Below, piece by piece: positions 27,027 to 36,429 of a stretch of 64,000 bases of DNA (positions within the stretch are counted from its first letter, which is position 1; every line of letters begins with the position of its first letter). Under the pieces are notes generated by a model that made no database searches, was not told where the DNA came from, and was given only the letters and a program-made list of their open reading frames with translations. The stretch comes from Sulfitobacter sp. HI0040 (GTDB taxonomy: Bacteria; Pseudomonadota; Alphaproteobacteria; Rhodobacterales; Rhodobacteraceae), in contig NZ_LWEX01000079.1 of NCBI RefSeq assembly GCF_001634885.1, forward strand, positions 396 to 64,395, in the 5' to 3' direction. The position numbers and the translations under genes were made by a program.

Positions 27027-28133
27027 ATGGCCACCCCCAAGCTGCTCATCCTCGCCGGCGACGGCATCGGCCCCGAAGTCATGGGACAGGTCACCCGGAT
27101 CATCGACTGGTTCGGCGCGAACCGCGATCTCGCCTTCGACGTGGAGCACGACCTTGTCGGCGGTGCGGCCTATGACAAGCACGGCACCCCCCTGCACGAC
27201 GACACGATGGCCAAGGCGCTCGCCGCCGATGCCGTTCTGCTAGGCGCCGTCGGCGGGCCGAAGTACGACGATCTGGATTTCTCGGTAAAGCCCGAACGCG
27301 GCCTGCTGCGCCTGCGCAAGGAAATGGACCTTTTTTCTAACCTGCGCCCTGCCCAGTGCTTCGATGCGCTGGCCGATTTCTCATCGCTCAAGAAAGACGT
27401 GGTCGCTGGGCTCGACATCATGATCGTGCGCGAACTGACCTCAGGCGTCTATTTCGGTGAACCGCGCGGTATTTTCGAAGAAGGCAACGAGCGCGTCGGC
27501 ATCAATACCCAGCGCTACACGGAAAGCGAGATCGAGCGCGTTGCCCGCTCCGCCTTCGAACTCGCGCGGCGGCGGTCGAACAAGGTCTGTTCCATGGAAA
27601 AGGCCAACGTCATGGAAAGCGGTATCCTGTGGCGCGAAGTCGTCCAGCGCGTCCATGATGCCGATTATCCCGATGTTGAGCTGACCCATATGTATGCGGA
27701 CAACGGCGCGATGCAGCTCGTCCGCGCACCCAAGCAGTTTGACGTGATCGTGACGGATAACCTTTTCGGTGACATCCTTTCCGACTGTGCGGCAATGCTG
27801 ACCGGCTCGCTCGGCATGCTGCCCTCCGCTTCACTGGGCGCACCGAATGCCGATGGCCGCCCGAAGGCGCTCTACGAACCCGTTCACGGTTCCGCACCCG
27901 ACATCGCCGGACAGGGCAAGGCGAATCCGATCGCCTGCATCCTCAGCTTTGCCATGGCGCTACGCTATTCCTTCGACAAGGGCGATGAAGCGGCGCGGCT
28001 GGAAAACGCGATCGAAGCCGTGTTGGCCAAAGGCGCGCGCACAGCGGACCTGATGGGCGAAGAAGGTGGCAGCCCGATCTCCACTTCTGAGATGGGCGAT
28101 GCCATCCTCGAAGCGCTCGACGCGAGCCTCTGA
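27027..28133 (+). CDS. leuB: 3-isopropylmalate dehydrogenase
   Basis: NAD-dependent oxidative decarboxylation of 3-isopropylmalate, the third step specific to leucine. 368 residues. [11 protein letters not shown] at the N-terminus, [18 protein letters not shown] and [16 protein letters not shown] for substrate binding, then [29 protein letters not shown], and [20 protein letters not shown] in the NAD-binding region. RBS AGGAGAG precedes the ATG. The distance from leuCD (two intervening genes) suggests an internal promoter at 26963-27026. Confidence 0.97.
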   Translation: MATPKLLILAGDGIGPEVMGQVTRIIDWFGANRDLAFDVEHDLVGGAAYDKHGTPLHDDTMAKALAADAVLLGAVGGPKYDDLDFSVKPERGLLRLRKEMDLFSNLRPAQCFDALADFSSLKKDVVAGLDIMIVRELTSGVYFGEPRGIFEEGNERVGINTQRYTESEIERVARSAFELARRRSNKVCSMEKANVMESGILWREVVQRVHDADYPDVELTHMYADNGAMQLVRAPKQFDVIVTDNLFGDILSDCAAMLTGSLGMLPSASLGAPNADGRPKALYEPVHGSAPDIAGQGKANPIACILSFAMALRYSFDKGDEAARLENAIEAVLAKGARTADLMGEEGGSPISTSEMGDAILEALDASL

Positions 28134-28249
28134 TAATTCTTCCGGGGCAGGCCGCGACGGTCTGCCCCGCGAAACACCTCCCTATCCGCCCCAGCCGCCG
28201 CATTTCGCTTGCCATTCGGGCACTGAACGCCTATGCGCTGCTGCACGGT

Positions 28250-28326
28250 CGGGCTGTAGCGCAGCCTGGTAGCGCACCTGCTTCGGGAGCAGGGGGTCGG
28301 AGGTTCGAATCCTCTCAGCCCGACCA
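28250..28326 (+). tRNA. tRNA-Pro (anticodon CGG)
   Basis: 77-nt cloverleaf with encoded CCA. Acceptor CGGGCTG/CAGCCCG, D-arm AGCGCAGCCTGGTAGCGC, anticodon stem CCTGC/GCAGG with loop TTCGGGA (anticodon CGG), and T-arm GGAGGTTCGAATCCTCT. No mismatches. Confidence 0.97.
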
Positions 28327-28368
28327 ATTTCACCATGTCCCTCTTCACCGGCGTCGTCTTTAGGCGAA

Positions 28369-28415
28369 GCGTCGCGCCGTGAGTATTTGTGAAAGGGTGA
28401 AGGAGCGAGGCGCGG
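28369..28415 (+). repeat. Dispersed intergenic repeat, copy D
   Basis: Contains GAGTATTTGTGAAAGGGTGA followed by AGGAG. It shares the core of the other copies but has diverged at the 5' GC-rich end (GTCGCGCCGT). It lies between the convergent tRNA-Pro and tRNA-Arg genes. Confidence 0.55.
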
Positions 28416-28442
28416 CCCTGTCCCACCGAGTGCGGAGCGGCA

Positions 28443-28519
28443 TGGTGACCCTGGCAGGATTCGAACCTGCAACCTGCCCCTTAGGAGGGGGCTGCTCTAT
28501 CCAGTTGAGCCACAGGGCC
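28443..28519 (-). tRNA. tRNA-Arg (anticodon CCT)
   Basis: 77-nt cloverleaf on the minus strand with encoded CCA. Acceptor GGCCCTG/CAGGGTC (one G-T pair), anticodon stem GCCCC/GGGGC with loop CTCCTAA (anticodon CCT), and T-arm GCAGGTTCGAATCCTGC. It reads AGG, a rare arginine codon in GC-rich genomes. Confidence 0.97.
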
Positions 28520-28661
28520 TTGGGCGCCTGTCTAGCCCAGGCGGGGCGACCGCGCCACTCATTCGGTAAAGAAATTTGGGGCTGCCGCACCCGTGCACCC
28601 CGCTTGCGCAAAGTCGGCCAGATGCAGTAGCTTCAAATGAACAAGCAGCAGGATCATCCCT

Positions 28662-29696
28662 TTGACAGAAGCCAACAAACGCCCGCTTACCCTGCGCGAC
28701 GTATCCGATGCGTGCGGCGTGTCGGAAATGACGGTCAGCCGCGTCCTGCGCAAGCAGGGCGATGTGTCCGAAGCAACCCGCAGCCGGGTGCTCGCCGCGG
28801 CAAAGGCGCTCGGCTACGTTCCGAACCAGATCGCGGGCTCGCTGGCGTCCCAGCGGGTGAACCTCGTGGCGGTGATCATCCCGTCGCTGTCGAACATGGT
28901 CTTCCCCGAGGTGCTGAACGGCATCAATCAGGTGCTTGAGGAGACACCCCTGCAGCCGGTCGTGGGGGTCAGCGACTACCTTCCCGAAAAGGAGGAGCGC
29001 GTTCTTTACGAAATGCTTTCTTGGCGCCCCTCGGGCGTGATCATCGCCGGGCTCGAACATACCGATGCGACCCGTGCCATGCTGGGCAATGCCGGCATAC
29101 CGGTGGTGGAGATCATGGATGTGGATGGCAGACCGGTCGATGCCGTGGTCGGCATTTCGCATCGCCGCGCGGGCCGGGAAATGGCGAAAGCGATCCTCAA
29201 GGAAGGATACGAGCGGATCGGCTTCATGGGCACCAAGATGCCGCTGGACCACCGCGCCCGAAAACGGTTCGAAGGCTTCACCGAAGGGCTGGCGAAGGCG
29301 GGGATCGAGATAGAGGACCGCGCCTTCTACTCCGGCGGCTCCGCGCTCGCCAAGGGGCGCGAGATGACGCAAGAGATGCTGGAACGCTCCCCCGATCTGG
29401 ATTTTCTCTATTACTCCAATGACATGATCGGAGCGGGGGGGCTGCTTTACCTGCTCGATCAGGGCATCGACATTCCGGGCCAGATCGGCCTCGCCGGGTT
29501 CAATGGGGTCGAGCTGCTGCAAGGTCTGCCGCGCCAGCTTGCCACGATGGATGCCTGCCGGAACGAGATCGGGCAGGCGGCCGCCCGCATCGTGCTCAAC
29601 AGCACCAGCGACACGCCCGATCCCGACATCGCGACGCAAGTAACGCTGACCCCCACCCTGTCCTTCGGAGATACGCTGCGCCGTCGCCGCGGATGA
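28662..29696 (+). CDS. LacI-family transcriptional regulator
   Basis: DNA-binding regulator, likely sensing a sugar or sugar acid. 344 residues. N-terminal HTH: LTLRDVSDACGVSEMTVSRVLR, followed by the hinge helix NQIAGSLASQRVNLVAVIIPSLSNMVF. The remainder is a periplasmic-binding-protein-like effector domain (GVIIAGLEHTDATRAML, ERIGFMGTKMP, SNDMIGAGGLLYLLDQGIDIPG). It resembles gluconate-type LacI regulators. The start is TTG 28662 with AGGA upstream. It overlaps the next gene by ATGA, so it does not neighbour its expected metabolic targets, which are not evident here. Confidence 0.92.
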   Translation: MTEANKRPLTLRDVSDACGVSEMTVSRVLRKQGDVSEATRSRVLAAAKALGYVPNQIAGSLASQRVNLVAVIIPSLSNMVFPEVLNGINQVLEETPLQPVVGVSDYLPEKEERVLYEMLSWRPSGVIIAGLEHTDATRAMLGNAGIPVVEIMDVDGRPVDAVVGISHRRAGREMAKAILKEGYERIGFMGTKMPLDHRARKRFEGFTEGLAKAGIEIEDRAFYSGGSALAKGREMTQEMLERSPDLDFLYYSNDMIGAGGLLYLLDQGIDIPGQIGLAGFNGVELLQGLPRQLATMDACRNEIGQAAARIVLNSTSDTPDPDIATQVTLTPTLSFGDTLRRRRG

Positions 29697-30919
29697 GCCT
29701 GCCGCGGCTGGACAATAGCACCGCGCGGCGGCTTTTCCTTGACAAGCATCGGCTACTCGAACGCCCGCAGGGTCCCGCATCCAGCGCCGAGTTGCTGGCG
29801 CTGATCGACACGCTCGGCTTCGTGCAACTCGACAGTATCAATACCGTGGCCCGTGCCCATGACCTGATCCTGTTTTCCCGGCGTCCACGCTACCGCCCCG
29901 CCGCGCTCAAGCGACTTTATGAAAAGGACCGCGCGCTTTTCGAACATTGGACCCATGACGCCGCCGTCATACCGATAGCCTATTATCCCTATTGGCGCCT
30001 GCGGCGCGAACGGGATGCCGCGCGGCTTCGACGAAACTGGCGTGACTGGCGGCGCGACGGGTTCGAGGCGCGGTTTCAACCCGTGCTCGACCAGATCCGC
30101 GCGGAAGGCCCTGTTTCATCCTCCGATGTTGGACGGGGCGAAAAACGCGGCTCCGGCGGCTGGTGGGACTGGCACCCCTCCAAGACGGCGCTCGAATACC
30201 TCTGGCGCTGCGGCGCGTTGAGCGTTGTGGGGCGCGATGGCTTCCGCAAGGTCTACGACCTGACCGAAAGGGTCATTCCCGAAGATGTCCGTGCACCTGA
30301 GAACCCGCCGAACGACAGCGAAATCATCGATTGGTGCTGCGCGGGTGCCCTACAACGCCTCGGATTCGCAACCCATGGCGAAATCGCGGCCTTCTGGGCA
30401 CATGTCACCCCGGCGGAAGCGCGCGACTGGTGCAGTGCTGCCCATGCCGCAGGCCGCATAACTCAGATCGAGGTGGAGGACGCCGGCGGCCTGCCGCGCC
30501 GCGCCTATGCCTTTCCCGAAGAGGTAGAGGCCGCCCTGGCCCTGCCCTCCGCCCCCGGGCGTCTTCGCATCCTCAGCCCCTTCGACCCCGCCCTGCGGGA
30601 CCGGCGTCGCGCGCTCAGACTCTTTGGTTTCGACTACCGGATCGAGGTTTTCGTTCCCGCCGCGAAAAGGGCGTATGGATACTACGTGTTCCCGATCCTT
30701 CAGGGTGAGCGACTTGTGGGCAGGATCGACATGAAGGCGCTACGGGATACCGATGAGCTTTGTGTCTCGGCGCTCTGGACCGAACAAGGGGTCATCTGGG
30801 GCAGCGGGCGGCAGCGCCAGTTGGAGGCCGAATTACAGCGGCTGACGGCCCTCGCCGGGGTGAGCCGCGTCACCTTTGCCGCCGGCTGGCGCCGTGGATC
30901 AGCGCAGCACCAGTTCTGA
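29693..30919 (+). CDS. YcaQ-like winged-helix DNA glycosylase family protein (HTH_42)
   Basis: Homologue of E. coli YcaQ (AlkX) and Streptomyces AlkZ, which unhook DNA interstrand crosslinks and remove alkylated purines. 408 residues. The N-terminal GFVQLDSINTVARAHDLILFSR carries the Q-x-D catalytic motif of the YcaQ branch. FEHWTHDAAVIPIAYYPYW and the C-terminal LRILSPFDPALRDRRR and YGYYVFPILQGERLVGRIDMK are family segments. Its start overlaps the LacI stop (ATGA), and its 3' end overlaps the convergent IclR gene by 21 nt. The family call is firm; activity on a particular lesion is inferred. Confidence 0.88.
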   Translation: MSLPRLDNSTARRLFLDKHRLLERPQGPASSAELLALIDTLGFVQLDSINTVARAHDLILFSRRPRYRPAALKRLYEKDRALFEHWTHDAAVIPIAYYPYWRLRRERDAARLRRNWRDWRRDGFEARFQPVLDQIRAEGPVSSSDVGRGEKRGSGGWWDWHPSKTALEYLWRCGALSVVGRDGFRKVYDLTERVIPEDVRAPENPPNDSEIIDWCCAGALQRLGFATHGEIAAFWAHVTPAEARDWCSAAHAAGRITQIEVEDAGGLPRRAYAFPEEVEAALALPSAPGRLRILSPFDPALRDRRRALRLFGFDYRIEVFVPAAKRAYGYYVFPILQGERLVGRIDMKALRDTDELCVSALWTEQGVIWGSGRQRQLEAELQRLTALAGVSRVTFAAGWRRGSAQHQF

Positions 30920-31672
30920 CAGGTCCTTTGACGCTGCCTGCAACCGACCGAGATGTTCCTTCAGGGCTTCCTTGTCGCCGCGCTGAATCGGCGCATGGAT
31001 CGACAAGGTCGACATCAACCGCCCGATATCATCCAGCACGGGAACGGCGATCGCTACCATACCTTCCATGAACTCTTCGTCGTCGATCGAATATCCCTGT
31101 TCCCGAATGGCCTTTATCTCTTCCAGCAAGGCGGCGGGATCGGTCAGCGTCTTGGGCGTATGACGTTCGAGCTTTGCGGATTCGGCGAATTTCTGCACCA
31201 TGCGCGGGGCAAGCGTGGAAAGGTACATCTTGCCGCTCGCAGTACAGTGGAACGGCACGATCGAACCAATCTGCATCTGGATGCGCAGCGGCCATTTCGT
31301 TTCCACCCGGTCGAGATACATCATCCCGTCCCGGTCGGGCGTGGCAACGTTACAGGTTTCGCCCACGTCCCGGGCGACGGCGTTAAGGACCGACAACCGC
31401 ATGCTGCGCACCCTTGCGGATGACAGCACGTTGACGGCCATTTTCCGCAACCGCTGACCGGGGTGATAGGACCGCCCGTCAATGTCGCGCTGCAGGAAGC
31501 CTTCTTCTTCCAGCCGATGGAAAAGCCGGTGGATCGTCGGCTTCGGCAGGCCGAGTACTTCGTTGGCGGCCGTAGGTGTCATGGGTTCGCCGATCTGCGC
31601 GATCTCTTCCAGTAGCAACAACAACCGAAGGTTGGTCGGGATTGTCTTATCGCTATTGCTCGCATCAGGCAT
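30899..31672 (-). CDS. IclR-family transcriptional regulator
   Basis: 257 residues starting at MPDASNSDK; a longer frame to 31744 adds non-homologous residues. Winged-helix N-terminus with TPTAANEVLGLPKPTIHRLFHRLEEEGFLQRD, then the IclR effector domain: IGSIVPFHCTASGKMYLSTL, GYSIDDEEFMEGMVAIAVPVLDD and LSIHAPIQR. It is divergent from a GMC oxidoreductase gene across 353 nt and is the obvious candidate to regulate it. The effector is unknown. Confidence 0.92.
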   Translation of the reverse strand: MPDASNSDKTIPTNLRLLLLLEEIAQIGEPMTPTAANEVLGLPKPTIHRLFHRLEEEGFLQRDIDGRSYHPGQRLRKMAVNVLSSARVRSMRLSVLNAVARDVGETCNVATPDRDGMMYLDRVETKWPLRIQMQIGSIVPFHCTASGKMYLSTLAPRMVQKFAESAKLERHTPKTLTDPAALLEEIKAIREQGYSIDDEEFMEGMVAIAVPVLDDIGRLMSTLSIHAPIQRGDKEALKEHLGRLQAASKDLSELVLR

Positions 31673-32025
31673 GGGCCGGTCCGTTTCTTGTGGCGCGGCC
31701 AGTTCAAACGGTGTCGGAACCCGGCGGGCCACGGTTCCGGGCACGGGTGAATGCCGCAGATTATGGGACTATATATTTTAAAAAGTGCATCGTGGGAATA
31801 GCATTCGCCGTTAAGGGAATGTTAACACTTCTTCCTGAGCGCCAGCGTGGCAAAATTGATGCACGTTTTGCGGGCAATCCAGCGCCACGGGTAAGCGCGG
31901 CGCTAAACGCAACTGCAGGCCGCTACAAAACGATACGCGACCGCATTTAAGTCAGCTTGCATTCCCCAGCCCCGTCTATAATGTCTGTTATTGAGACCCG
32001 TAATTTCAATAGATGATTGATTGGT
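31673..32025. promoter_or_regulatory. Divergent control region, iclR-type gene / GMC oxidoreductase
   Basis: 353-nt non-coding region. Its left half is AT-rich (TATATATTTTAAAAAG near 31771). Its right half holds a perfect TATAAT at 31977-31982 reading toward the oxidoreductase, with an imperfect inverted repeat ATTGA-N11-TCAAT at 31990-32010 just past the expected start point. That arrangement suits repressor binding. No matching -35 is convincing. No open frame with coding character is seen. Confidence 0.45.
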
Positions 32026-33654
32026 ATGATGACGAGTACAGACGCGGACTATATCATCGTCGGCGCCGGCTCCGCAGGCTGCGTGCTTGCAAACCGTTTG
32101 AGTGCCGATCCCCGCAATCGGGTCATCCTGCTGGAAGCCGGTGGTCGCGACTGGAGCCCCTGGATCCATATCCCTGTCGGATACTTCAAGACCATTCACA
32201 ACCCCAAGTTGGACTGGTGCTACAGAACCGAGCCGGAGCCAGGGCTCAACGGGCGATCCATCCGCTGGCCCCGGGGCAAGGTGCTGGGCGGGTCATCTTC
32301 TCTCAACGGCCTCCTTTATGTGCGGGGCCAGCCGCAGGACTACGATCGCTGGAGGCAGATGGGCAACCAAGGCTGGGGGTGGGACGATGTCCTGCCCCTG
32401 TTCAAGCGAGCTGAGGGAAACGAACGGGGGGCAGACGCCTATCACGGCGCTGAGGGGCCGCTGACAGTCAGTGACATGCGTCTCGAAAGACCGATTACCA
32501 ATGCCTGGGTCGCAGCCGCCCAAGCTGCAGGCCACCGCTTCAACCCGGACTACAACGGCGCTTCACAGGAAGGCGTCGGATACTTCCAACTGACCGCCAA
32601 AGGAGGCCTCAGGTGCAGCGCCGCCACCGCCTACCTCGATCCCATCCGCTCCAGGGGCAACCTTCGGATCATCACGCATGCCCACGCCAGCCATGTCCTT
32701 TTTGACGGGCAGCGCGCCACGGGGGTGGCCTACCTTGACCGGAGCGGTAAGGAGCAACACCTGCATGCCGGGGGGGAGGTCATCCTCTCGGGCGGCACAA
32801 TCAACTCGCCCCAGTTGCTCATGCTGTCCGGCATCGGCGATGCGGAGGAACTTGGAGAACACGGTATCACCGTACGGCAACACCTACCCGCAGTGGGGCA
32901 AAACCTGCAGGATCACCTTCAGGCGCGGCTGGTCTACAAATGTCACGAGGCTACGCTGAACGACGAAGTGTCGACGCTTCTCGGGCGGCTGAAAATCGCC
33001 GCGCATTATGCTTTCAACCGGCGCGGGCCAATGGCGATGGCAGCGAGCCTCGCCACCGGCTTCCTCAGAACGAGGCCAGAGCTTGAAACGCCAGATATCC
33101 AGCTGCACGTTCAACCGCTTTCCGCAGAAAACCCCGGCATGGGCGCGGATCACTTTTCGGCCTTCACGACCTCCGTCTGCCAGTTGCGTCCCGAAAGCCG
33201 GGGCCGGATAAGCCTTCGCAGTCCGGACCCGCGCGCCCACCCCAAAATCGTCGCGAACTACCTGTCGACACCGAACGACCGTCACACGCTCGTCGAAGGG
33301 ATCAACATCGCACGCCGCATTGCGCGACACGCCCCCCTGGCCAACAGGATATCGGAAGAATTCCGCCCCCATCCCGATCTCGACCCGGAAGACCGCGAAG
33401 CAACCCTTGACTGGGCGCGGGATAATACCGCCTCTATCTATCATCCGGTGGGGACCTGTCGCATGGGCAGCGGAACCAATGCCGTAGTGGACGATGCATT
33501 GCGGGTCCGGGGCATAGTGGGTCTCAGGGTGGCGGATGCGTCCATCATGCCGGACATCGTGTCGGGCAACACCAACGCCCCCACGATCATGATCGGTGAA
33601 AAGGCCAGTGACCTGATCCTGAAAGACCGCGATAGGGCAGCAGCAAGGGCCTGA
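32026..33654 (+). CDS. GMC-family oxidoreductase (choline/alcohol dehydrogenase-like)
   Basis: FAD-dependent alcohol oxidoreductase. 542 residues. Dinucleotide-binding YIIVGAGSAGCVLANRLS at the N-terminus, GMC signature 1 in RGKVLGGSSSLNGLLYVRG, signature 2 in GGTINSPQLLMLSGIG, and the C-terminal catalytic region HPVGTCRMG with NTNAPTIMIGEKASDLI. Several ATGs compete (32026, 32029), and a TTG at 32017 is possible. BetA-like proteins of this length act on choline, PEG or other alcohols; no betaine aldehyde dehydrogenase is adjacent, so choline is not favoured. It is probably controlled by the divergent IclR regulator. Confidence 0.88.
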   Translation: MMTSTDADYIIVGAGSAGCVLANRLSADPRNRVILLEAGGRDWSPWIHIPVGYFKTIHNPKLDWCYRTEPEPGLNGRSIRWPRGKVLGGSSSLNGLLYVRGQPQDYDRWRQMGNQGWGWDDVLPLFKRAEGNERGADAYHGAEGPLTVSDMRLERPITNAWVAAAQAAGHRFNPDYNGASQEGVGYFQLTAKGGLRCSAATAYLDPIRSRGNLRIITHAHASHVLFDGQRATGVAYLDRSGKEQHLHAGGEVILSGGTINSPQLLMLSGIGDAEELGEHGITVRQHLPAVGQNLQDHLQARLVYKCHEATLNDEVSTLLGRLKIAAHYAFNRRGPMAMAASLATGFLRTRPELETPDIQLHVQPLSAENPGMGADHFSAFTTSVCQLRPESRGRISLRSPDPRAHPKIVANYLSTPNDRHTLVEGINIARRIARHAPLANRISEEFRPHPDLDPEDREATLDWARDNTASIYHPVGTCRMGSGTNAVVDDALRVRGIVGLRVADASIMPDIVSGNTNAPTIMIGEKASDLILKDRDRAAARA

Positions 33655-33703
33655 CCCCTTCACCCTTTCGCAAATACTCGCGGGGTTCGGGGGCGCGCCC
33701 CCG
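33655..33703 (-). repeat. Dispersed intergenic repeat, copy C, with GC hairpin
   Basis: On the minus strand it reads GAGTATTTGCGAAAGGGTGA then AGGGG, matching copy D closely. On its plus-strand right side is CGGGGGCGCGCCCCCG, a perfect GC palindrome that could act as a hairpin. The element begins at the stop of the oxidoreductase gene. The remaining 33704-33877 shows no gene or clear signal. Confidence 0.6.
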
Positions 33704-33877
33704 ATCAACGGTCAACGGAACCACCCCACGCTCTGCCGAAGGAGCGGGGCGAAGATTTATCCCGTCTCACGCCGTTGACGCCGCCGCAGACTGTGTTTGA
33801 ATGCGGCCAAAGGAGTCACCCCATGTCATTCCGCCCAGACGCGGCTCGATCCTTCCCCGCTTCGCGGAGCATTCCGC

Positions 33878-34615
33878 ATGAGTGACTGGCCTGTCATTCG
33901 CAGGGTCGGGCTTTCGGGTCTTCTTGTCACCTTCGCCGCAAGGATGAGCGAGCCTGCCAACCGGGCCGCGCTCGCGCTTCGTGCGGCGATTGACGCGGAA
34001 GGTTGGGAAGGGGTCACCGAAACCAGCACCTCGCTCGTTTCCACCTTTATCGGGGTCGATCTGGCCGCGAAGGGTCCCGAAGAGCTGACCCGCAAGCTAG
34101 AAAAGCTGCTAAGCGCGCAAGACTGGTACGCGGCCCCCCTGCCCTCCGGTCGCAAATTGTGGCGCGTCCCGACTGTATACGGCACCGACCTTGCCCCCCA
34201 ACTCGCCGAAGCAGCCGAGGCAGCCGGAATGGAAGCGGAGGAGGCCGTGAAGCAGTTGTCGCAGGCCCGCGTCCGGGTTCTGACGATCGGGTTCGCCCCG
34301 GGGCAACCCTATCTCGGCGAACTGGGAGAGGCCTGGGACATTCCGCGCCAGCAGGGGCTGACCGATACCGTCCCCGCCGGTGCGCTGATCGTGGCGATCC
34401 GCCAGCTCGTGCTCTTTACCAATGCCTCGCCTACCGGGTGGCGGCATATCGGGCAGACGGCTTTCCGCACATTCCGTCCCGAGGCCGAGACCCCGTTTGC
34501 CCTCTCTCCGGGTGACGAGATGATGTTCCCCGCCATAGAACGCGATGCCTATGAGGACATCCTCGCGTCAAATGCCGATGGAAACGGCGGCGCCACGCAG
34601 GAGGTGATTGAATGA
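33878..34615 (+). CDS. pxpB: 5-oxoprolinase subunit PxpB
   Basis: Part of the ATP-dependent 5-oxoprolinase PxpABC that converts pyroglutamate to glutamate. 245 residues from ATG 33878; the upstream extension is not homologous. KipI-like domain: RRVGLSGLLVTFAARMSEPANRAALALRAAI, a TSLVSTF segment near residue 50, and FAPGQPYLGELGEAWDIPRQ with TVPAGALIVAIRQLVLFTNASPTGWRHIGQT at the C-terminus. It overlaps pxpC by ATGA. Confidence 0.95.
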   Translation: MSDWPVIRRVGLSGLLVTFAARMSEPANRAALALRAAIDAEGWEGVTETSTSLVSTFIGVDLAAKGPEELTRKLEKLLSAQDWYAAPLPSGRKLWRVPTVYGTDLAPQLAEAAEAAGMEAEEAVKQLSQARVRVLTIGFAPGQPYLGELGEAWDIPRQQGLTDTVPAGALIVAIRQLVLFTNASPTGWRHIGQTAFRTFRPEAETPFALSPGDEMMFPAIERDAYEDILASNADGNGGATQEVIE

Positions 34616-35646
34616 ACGCGCAACTCGACGTTCTTCACGCCGGGCCGGGCATGACGGTGCAGGATCGGGGCCGCCGGGGCTTCCGGGCGCAAGGCCTGAC
34701 CGCAGGCGGTGCCGCCGACAGGATGGCCTTGGCCGAAGGTGCAGCACTGCTCGATCAGTCGGGCGATCTTGCGGCGATCGAAATGGCAGGCGCGGGGGGA
34801 AGCTTTCGTTGCACCAGTGATCTGCGCATCGCCCTGACCGGGGCAGATATGGGCGCCTCCGCAGATGGCGCCCCGCTGGCGTGGAACGCCTGTCATTTGC
34901 TGCCTGCCGGAACGACGCTCACCCTCGGGGGCGCGAAGGACGGTTCTTACGGCTATCTCCATGTGGGTGGTGGAATTGCCACCGAACCGGTCATGGGGGC
35001 CCGCGCCGGGCATCTTGCCGCCGGTCTGGGCGAGGCAATCGCGGCGGGCGACAGCCTCCCCCTCGGGCCTGACAAGGGGGGGCCGACGGGGCGGATACTC
35101 GAACGCGGCGACAGGTTCGGGGGCGGCACCGTCCATATCGTCGCCAGCATGCAGACCGCGAACTTCGCCGCGGAGACGCTCGACCGGTTCGTGGATACCG
35201 AATTTCGGCGCGATACGCGGGCCAACCGGGTGGGGGTTCGCATGACCCATGATGGCGAAGGTTTCTTCGCCGAAGGTCAGCTCAGCATCGTTTCGGAAGT
35301 GATTGTACCGGGCGACATCCAGATCACGGGCGACGGTGCCCCCTATGTGTTGATGGGCGAATGCCAGACGACAGGCGGTTACCCGAGAATCGGCACGGTG
35401 CTTCCCTCCGATCTGCCTCGCGTGGCACAGGCCCGTGCCGGCGATCCCATACGCTTTCGCCTGATCGAGACGGAGGAGGCCATCACGCTGGAGCGCCGCG
35501 CGCGCGACTGGCTGGCCGGTATCGCAGGTCGGATCGCACCCCTCACCCGGAACCCACATGAAATGCGCGATCTGCTGTCCTACCAACTGGTCGGGGGCGC
35601 GGTCTCCGCCACGGCGGATCCATTCGAGGAAGAGGATAGGAAATGA
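34612..35646 (+). CDS. pxpC: 5-oxoprolinase subunit PxpC (KipA-like)
   Basis: Biotin-dependent-carboxyltransferase-fold subunit of 5-oxoprolinase. 344 residues. Family marks are VLHAGPGMTVQDRGRRGFRAQGLTAGGAADRMA at the N-terminus, the GSYGYLHVGGGIATEPVMG loop, and RVGVRMTHDGEGF followed by GDGAPYVLMGECQTTGGYPRIGTVLPSDLPRVAQ. It is coupled to both neighbours by ATGA overlaps. The three subunits are generally encoded together, as here. Confidence 0.95.
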   Translation: MNAQLDVLHAGPGMTVQDRGRRGFRAQGLTAGGAADRMALAEGAALLDQSGDLAAIEMAGAGGSFRCTSDLRIALTGADMGASADGAPLAWNACHLLPAGTTLTLGGAKDGSYGYLHVGGGIATEPVMGARAGHLAAGLGEAIAAGDSLPLGPDKGGPTGRILERGDRFGGGTVHIVASMQTANFAAETLDRFVDTEFRRDTRANRVGVRMTHDGEGFFAEGQLSIVSEVIVPGDIQITGDGAPYVLMGECQTTGGYPRIGTVLPSDLPRVAQARAGDPIRFRLIETEEAITLERRARDWLAGIAGRIAPLTRNPHEMRDLLSYQLVGGAVSATADPFEEEDRK

Positions 35647-36410
35647 CACAGGTCGATCTCAACGCCGACATGGGCGAAAGCTTCGGTTCTTGGAAAATGG
35701 GCAACGATCCCGCCCTGCTGGAAATCGTCACCTCGGCGAATATCGCCTGCGGGGGCCATGCCGGTGACCCGGACGTGATGGCGCGCACGATGTCGCTCGC
35801 GGCCAGCAACGGTGTGGGCATCGGTGCCCATCCGGGCTTCATGGATATTTCGGGCTTCGGGCGATTTCGAATGTCCGTCCCCCGCGCCACCCTTCAAAAC
35901 CAAATCCGGTATCAGGTTGCCGCAAGCATCGGGATGGCCCGAAGCCTCGGGGCGCAGGTCCGGCACCTCAAATTGCACGGCGCCGTGGCTAATATGGCGT
36001 CGGAGGACGAGACGCTGGCGCGCGACCTTTTCGAGGCGGCGCTGTCGGTGGCCCCTGATCTCATCGTCATGGTCCTGTCCGAAACCGCGCAGCAAAAGGC
36101 AGCGGAGGGGCTCGGTTGCCGCTGGGCGGGCGAGATTTTTGCCGACCGCGCCTATAACGACGATGCAACGCTGGTGGACCGATCACTGCCCGGTGCGGTG
36201 ATCCACGATGCCGAAGCCGCCGGCAAGCGCATGGCGCAAATGGTGACCGAAGGGGCCATCATCACCGAAAGCGGCAAACGCATCCCCGCGGCCATCGATA
36301 CGATCTGCCTGCACGGCGACACGCCCGAAGCTGTCGATATCGCGAAATCCGTGCGCGCGGCGCTGCAAGACGCCGACATCACGTTGCGCACCTTCGACGG
36401 GCGGGGTTGA
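35643..36410 (+). CDS. pxpA: 5-oxoprolinase subunit PxpA (LamB/YcsF family)
   Basis: Third 5-oxoprolinase subunit, with a metal-site-like TIM-barrel fold. 255 residues. The N-terminal VDLNADMGESFG is diagnostic; then SANIACGGHAGDPDVMARTM, GIGAHPGF and KLHGAVANMASED supply conserved Asp/His residues, with GEIFADRAYNDDATLVDR toward the C-terminus. It ends the pxpBCA unit, followed by a tRNA-Lys gene on the opposite strand. Confidence 0.96.
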   Translation: MTQVDLNADMGESFGSWKMGNDPALLEIVTSANIACGGHAGDPDVMARTMSLAASNGVGIGAHPGFMDISGFGRFRMSVPRATLQNQIRYQVAASIGMARSLGAQVRHLKLHGAVANMASEDETLARDLFEAALSVAPDLIVMVLSETAQQKAAEGLGCRWAGEIFADRAYNDDATLVDRSLPGAVIHDAEAAGKRMAQMVTEGAIITESGKRIPAAIDTICLHGDTPEAVDIAKSVRAALQDADITLRTFDGRG

Positions 36411-36429
36411 TCCTGAAGGAAGATTTCAG

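Noticed and set aside
28250-28519. tRNA pair as an integration hotspot with attachment site
   Set aside because: Both tRNAs are complete, no duplicated 3' tRNA segment is seen in the flanks, and neighbours are ordinary chromosomal genes without an integrase.
33690-33703. GC palindrome CGGGGGCGCGCCCCCG as an intrinsic terminator
   Set aside because: No T run follows on either strand. It was kept only as part of repeat copy C.
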